The notes beneath the pieces are model-generated. The model saw nothing but the letters and a program-made list of their open reading frames with translations. It was not told the origin of the DNA and did not search any database. Source: Dysgonomonas mossii (lineage in GTDB: Bacteria > Bacteroidota > Bacteroidia > Bacteroidales > Dysgonomonadaceae). From it: DNA of 64,000 nt. The translations under genes were made by a program, and so were the position numbers. This document shows, in pieces, positions 62,048-64,000 of this stretch; within the stretch, counting starts at the first letter, position 1, and every line of letters begins with the position of its first letter. The stretch spans positions 372,001-436,000 of the forward strand of contig NZ_SPPK01000002.1 in assembly GCF_004569505.1 (NCBI RefSeq), read 5' to 3'.

Positions 62048-63184
62048 TTAATCGAACATTTTTCTGAAATGAGTGAATATTTTCTCTTTTACCGATTTGC
62101 TAGGCTGAAAGTTAGGAGAGTTTTCCAATCCTGTGAGGGTCTCTTTCTCGCTGTCGCTCAGGTTTTCGGGAATATAGACACTGATGTTTATCAACAAGTC
62201 TCCCGTGCCGTATCTGTTGATGCTTGGCAGACCTTTATTTTTGAGTCGCAAAACCTTACCCGGTTGTGTTCCCGGTTCTATCGTTACCTTTACCTTTCCG
62301 TCTATAGTAGGTACAACGACATTACCACCTAGTGCGGCTGTAGAAACACTTAACAGTAGGTTGTAAACTATATCATTGTCGTCTCTGAACAGCTCAGGAT
62401 GCGGTTCTTCTTCTACCAAGATAAGCAAGTCGCCATTTATACCACCATGACGGGCTGCATTTCCCTTACCACTCATCGATAGTTGCATGCCTTCTGCTAC
62501 TCCGGCAGGAATGTTGATGGTTATCACTTCTTCTTCGCGGGTGATACCTTCTCCGGCACAGTGAGCACATTTTTTTGTAATGGTCTTTCCTTCACCGTTA
62601 CATGTCGGGCAAGTAGACTGTGTCTGCATTTGCCCCAAAATGGTGTTCATCACACGAGTAACAACACCCGAGCCTTTACAGGTCGAACAAGTTTCGTAGG
62701 CTGTGCCTTTGTCTGCTCCTGTACCTTTACAGTGCGTACAAGAAACAAATTTGTTTACTTTTATTTTTTTCTCTACACCCGATGCGATATCTTTCAGAGA
62801 TAATTTGACTTTTACACGAAGGTCTGAACCTCTGTTTGTTCTAGGGCCACGTTGCCCGCCAAATCCGCCAAATCCTCCTCCAAAGTGCCCGCCGAATATA
62901 TCGCCAAACTGAGAGAATATGTCATCCATCGAGAATCCTCCTGCACCGCCAAATCCGCCCGGAGCTTCGTGTCCGTATCTGTCATATTTGGCACGTTTCT
63001 GCTCGTCGCTCAGTATTTCGTAGGCTTCGGCAGCTTCCTTAAATTTTTCTTCTGCCTCACTGTTTCCCGGGTTTTTGTCGGGGTGATACTGAATTGCTTT
63101 TTTGCGATATGCTTTTTTTATTTCCTCAGATGTTGCGGTCTTGGTTACCTCCAGCACTTCGTAGTAGTCTCTCTTTGTTGCCAT
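62048..63184 (-). CDS. dnaJ: Chaperone protein DnaJ
   Basis: 378 aa type I J-protein, co-chaperone of DnaK. J domain with YHPDKNPG (HPD motif about residues 33-35), a Gly/Phe-rich linker (about 74-115), four CxxCxGxG zinc repeats ([32 protein letters not shown]; about 150-220) and the C-terminal substrate domains. The length is normal. It follows grpE by 15 nt. dnaK is not in the window. Confidence 0.96.
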   Translation of the reverse strand: MATKRDYYEVLEVTKTATSEEIKKAYRKKAIQYHPDKNPGNSEAEEKFKEAAEAYEILSDEQKRAKYDRYGHEAPGGFGGAGGFSMDDIFSQFGDIFGGHFGGGFGGFGGQRGPRTNRGSDLRVKVKLSLKDIASGVEKKIKVNKFVSCTHCKGTGADKGTAYETCSTCKGSGVVTRVMNTILGQMQTQSTCPTCNGEGKTITKKCAHCAGEGITREEEVITINIPAGVAEGMQLSMSGKGNAARHGGINGDLLILVEEEPHPELFRDDNDIVYNLLLSVSTAALGGNVVVPTIDGKVKVTIEPGTQPGKVLRLKNKGLPSINRYGTGDLLINISVYIPENLSDSEKETLTGLENSPNFQPSKSVKEKIFTHFRKMFD

Positions 63185-63199
63185 CGAAATATTCTTGTT

Positions 63200-63754
63200 T
63201 TATTTTGCAACAATTACTTTAGGATATCTGATGATTTTATCATCGAGTGTATATCCTTTCTGTATACTGTCTATGATTTTGTCTTTGTCTTCTTCGCTCT
63301 GAGCCGGAATAGTAGTCACCGCCTCATGCTTATCGGTGTCGAATGCATGACCGATGGTTTCTATCTCTTTTACTCCGTGCTTGGTGAGGAAGTTTGAAAA
63401 CTTGCTGTATATAAGATCTATACCTTCTTTTACAGCATCTATGTCTTCCGTTTTTGAGATGTTGTCTAATGCTCTCTCAAAGTCATCGACTACCGCTATG
63501 ATGTCAAGCAACACTCTTTCGCTACCTGATTTAAGCAGCTCGGCTTTTTCTTTCAATGTACGTTTGCGATAGTTGTCGAATTCAGCATTAAGGCGCAGGT
63601 AAGAGTTATTGAGCTCATTGTATTTTGCTTCCCAATCGGTCACATTGTCACTTGCTTCGTCTCCTGCATTTTCTTCTGTCTGATTATTTGTCAGATTGTC
63701 TGTTTCTACAAATTCATCTCTTTCAAGATCTTTATCAGAAATATCCTCTTTCAT
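63200..63754 (-). CDS. grpE: Nucleotide exchange factor GrpE
   Basis: 184 aa DnaK nucleotide exchange factor. An acidic, low-complexity N-terminus (about residues 1-45) leads to a long coiled coil (WEAKYNELNNSYLRLNAEFDNYRKRT by parts) and the C-terminal beta-domain with GHAFDTDKHEAVTTIP. It is the first gene of the grpE-dnaJ operon and has a clear -7 element. Confidence 0.94.
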   Translation of the reverse strand: MKEDISDKDLERDEFVETDNLTNNQTEENAGDEASDNVTDWEAKYNELNNSYLRLNAEFDNYRKRTLKEKAELLKSGSERVLLDIIAVVDDFERALDNISKTEDIDAVKEGIDLIYSKFSNFLTKHGVKEIETIGHAFDTDKHEAVTTIPAQSEEDKDKIIDSIQKGYTLDDKIIRYPKVIVAK

Positions 63755-63785
63755 ATTTTATATTTATTTTATTTTCAGCTAATAA

Positions 63786-63793
63786 CAAAGATA
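63786..63793 (-). promoter_or_regulatory. -7 promoter element of grpE-dnaJ
   Basis: CAAAGATA on the plus strand reads TATCTTTG on the minus strand, 32 nt before the grpE start. No CIRCE inverted repeat was seen next to it. Confidence 0.6.
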
Positions 63794-63906
63794 TTGTCAA
63801 TAAATTAACAAGCGTAATTTATTGTATCCAAATTGATGTTGATAAGTATATAGCAAAAGGCTTGCCAAAATTCTGATGGAGTCTCAATTCTCAAATAAAA
63901 TATAGA

Positions 63907-63939
63907 TTGTACTGCAAAGGAATATATAGAGTATCTTTG
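63907..63939 (+). promoter_or_regulatory. Promoter for a gene to the right of the window
   Basis: TTG at 63907-63909 and TATCTTTG at 63932-63939 (spacer 22 nt) point rightward. No ATG-started frame is visible before the window ends, so the gene begins outside. Confidence 0.55.
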
Positions 63940-64000
63940 TTGTGCTGAACGGATTGATATATCCTTAAATTGTCAAGTTTTATTTTTTTGAGATATATAA

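Noticed and set aside
63625-63876. 83-aa plus-strand frame over the grpE start
   Set aside because: It is antisense to the grpE coding region and its promoter, with no domain.

Overview
The window looks like a stretch of core chromosome from an anaerobic Bacteroidota bacterium, most likely order Bacteroidales (a Dysgonomonas-like organism is my guess, low confidence). The reasons are: AT-rich DNA; promoters matching the Bacteroides-type -7 element TAnnTTTG in front of many genes; few Shine-Dalgarno sites; families largely restricted to the phylum (DUF4270, DUF4199, DUF4834, NigD-like lipoprotein, CarboxypepD_reg/TonB receptor); a serine-type sulfatase with its radical-SAM maturase; and a B12-dependent ribonucleotide reductase.

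Layout. 1-6.1 kb (mostly minus): hemH (cut by the left edge), manA, a zinc-ribbon membrane protein, then a minus-strand run of a small exported protein, DUF805, YhcH-like protein and glgB. 6.2-11.8 kb (plus): M3 peptidase, efp, radC, a SMI1/KNR4 protein, a MIP18/SufT-like protein and lpxH. 11.8-15 kb: a small outer-membrane barrel, an lrgA-lrgB pair and an alcohol dehydrogenase that carries a signal peptide. 15.2-20.4 kb: an Uup-type ABC-F ATPase, a REP/RAYT island (17.1-18.6 kb) enclosing a GyrI-like gene and an HUH tyrosine transposase, then murI and an unknown gene. 20.5-25.3 kb: sulfatase plus maturase, dinB, a small basic protein overlapping tadA. 25.4-28.1 kb: NigD-like lipoprotein, Fur-family regulator overlapping purA. 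28.4-34.3 kb: a YugP-type zinc peptidase, then a tight operon of two metallophosphoesterases, recN and a sugar aminotransferase. 34.6-39.8 kb: purB, a pseudouridine synthase with a large Gly/Asn/Arg-rich repeat tail, asnS, an HD hydrolase. 39.9-47.9 kb (mostly minus): DUF4834, mntP, nitroreductase, GT2 with DUF4199, lon, trmN6 (plus), MATE pump. 48-52 kb: panD/panC, diverging from a truncated GT5 protein and DUF4270. 51.7-54.6 kb: a His-rich exported protein and a TonB receptor. 54.9-63.8 kb: LysE exporter, DUF6056 membrane protein, nrdJ, zinc-ribbon coiled-coil protein, Nif3-like protein, dnaJ and grpE.

Most genes are housekeeping: heme, pantothenate, purine, peptidoglycan (glutamate racemase) and lipid A steps, tRNA charging and modification, DNA repair and proteostasis. 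The one clear mobile/accessory feature is the REP-RAYT island, where two families of palindromic repeats in opposite orientation alternate with two genes, and an 80-bp direct repeat that includes the transposase start codon flanks the transposase. Other unusual points are the exported-looking alcohol dehydrogenase, the GT5 protein without its ADP-glucose motif or second half, an 18-bp perfect inverted repeat inside the start of the His-rich gene, and the repeat-tailed pseudouridine synthase. No tRNA, rRNA, CRISPR array or riboswitch was recognised.
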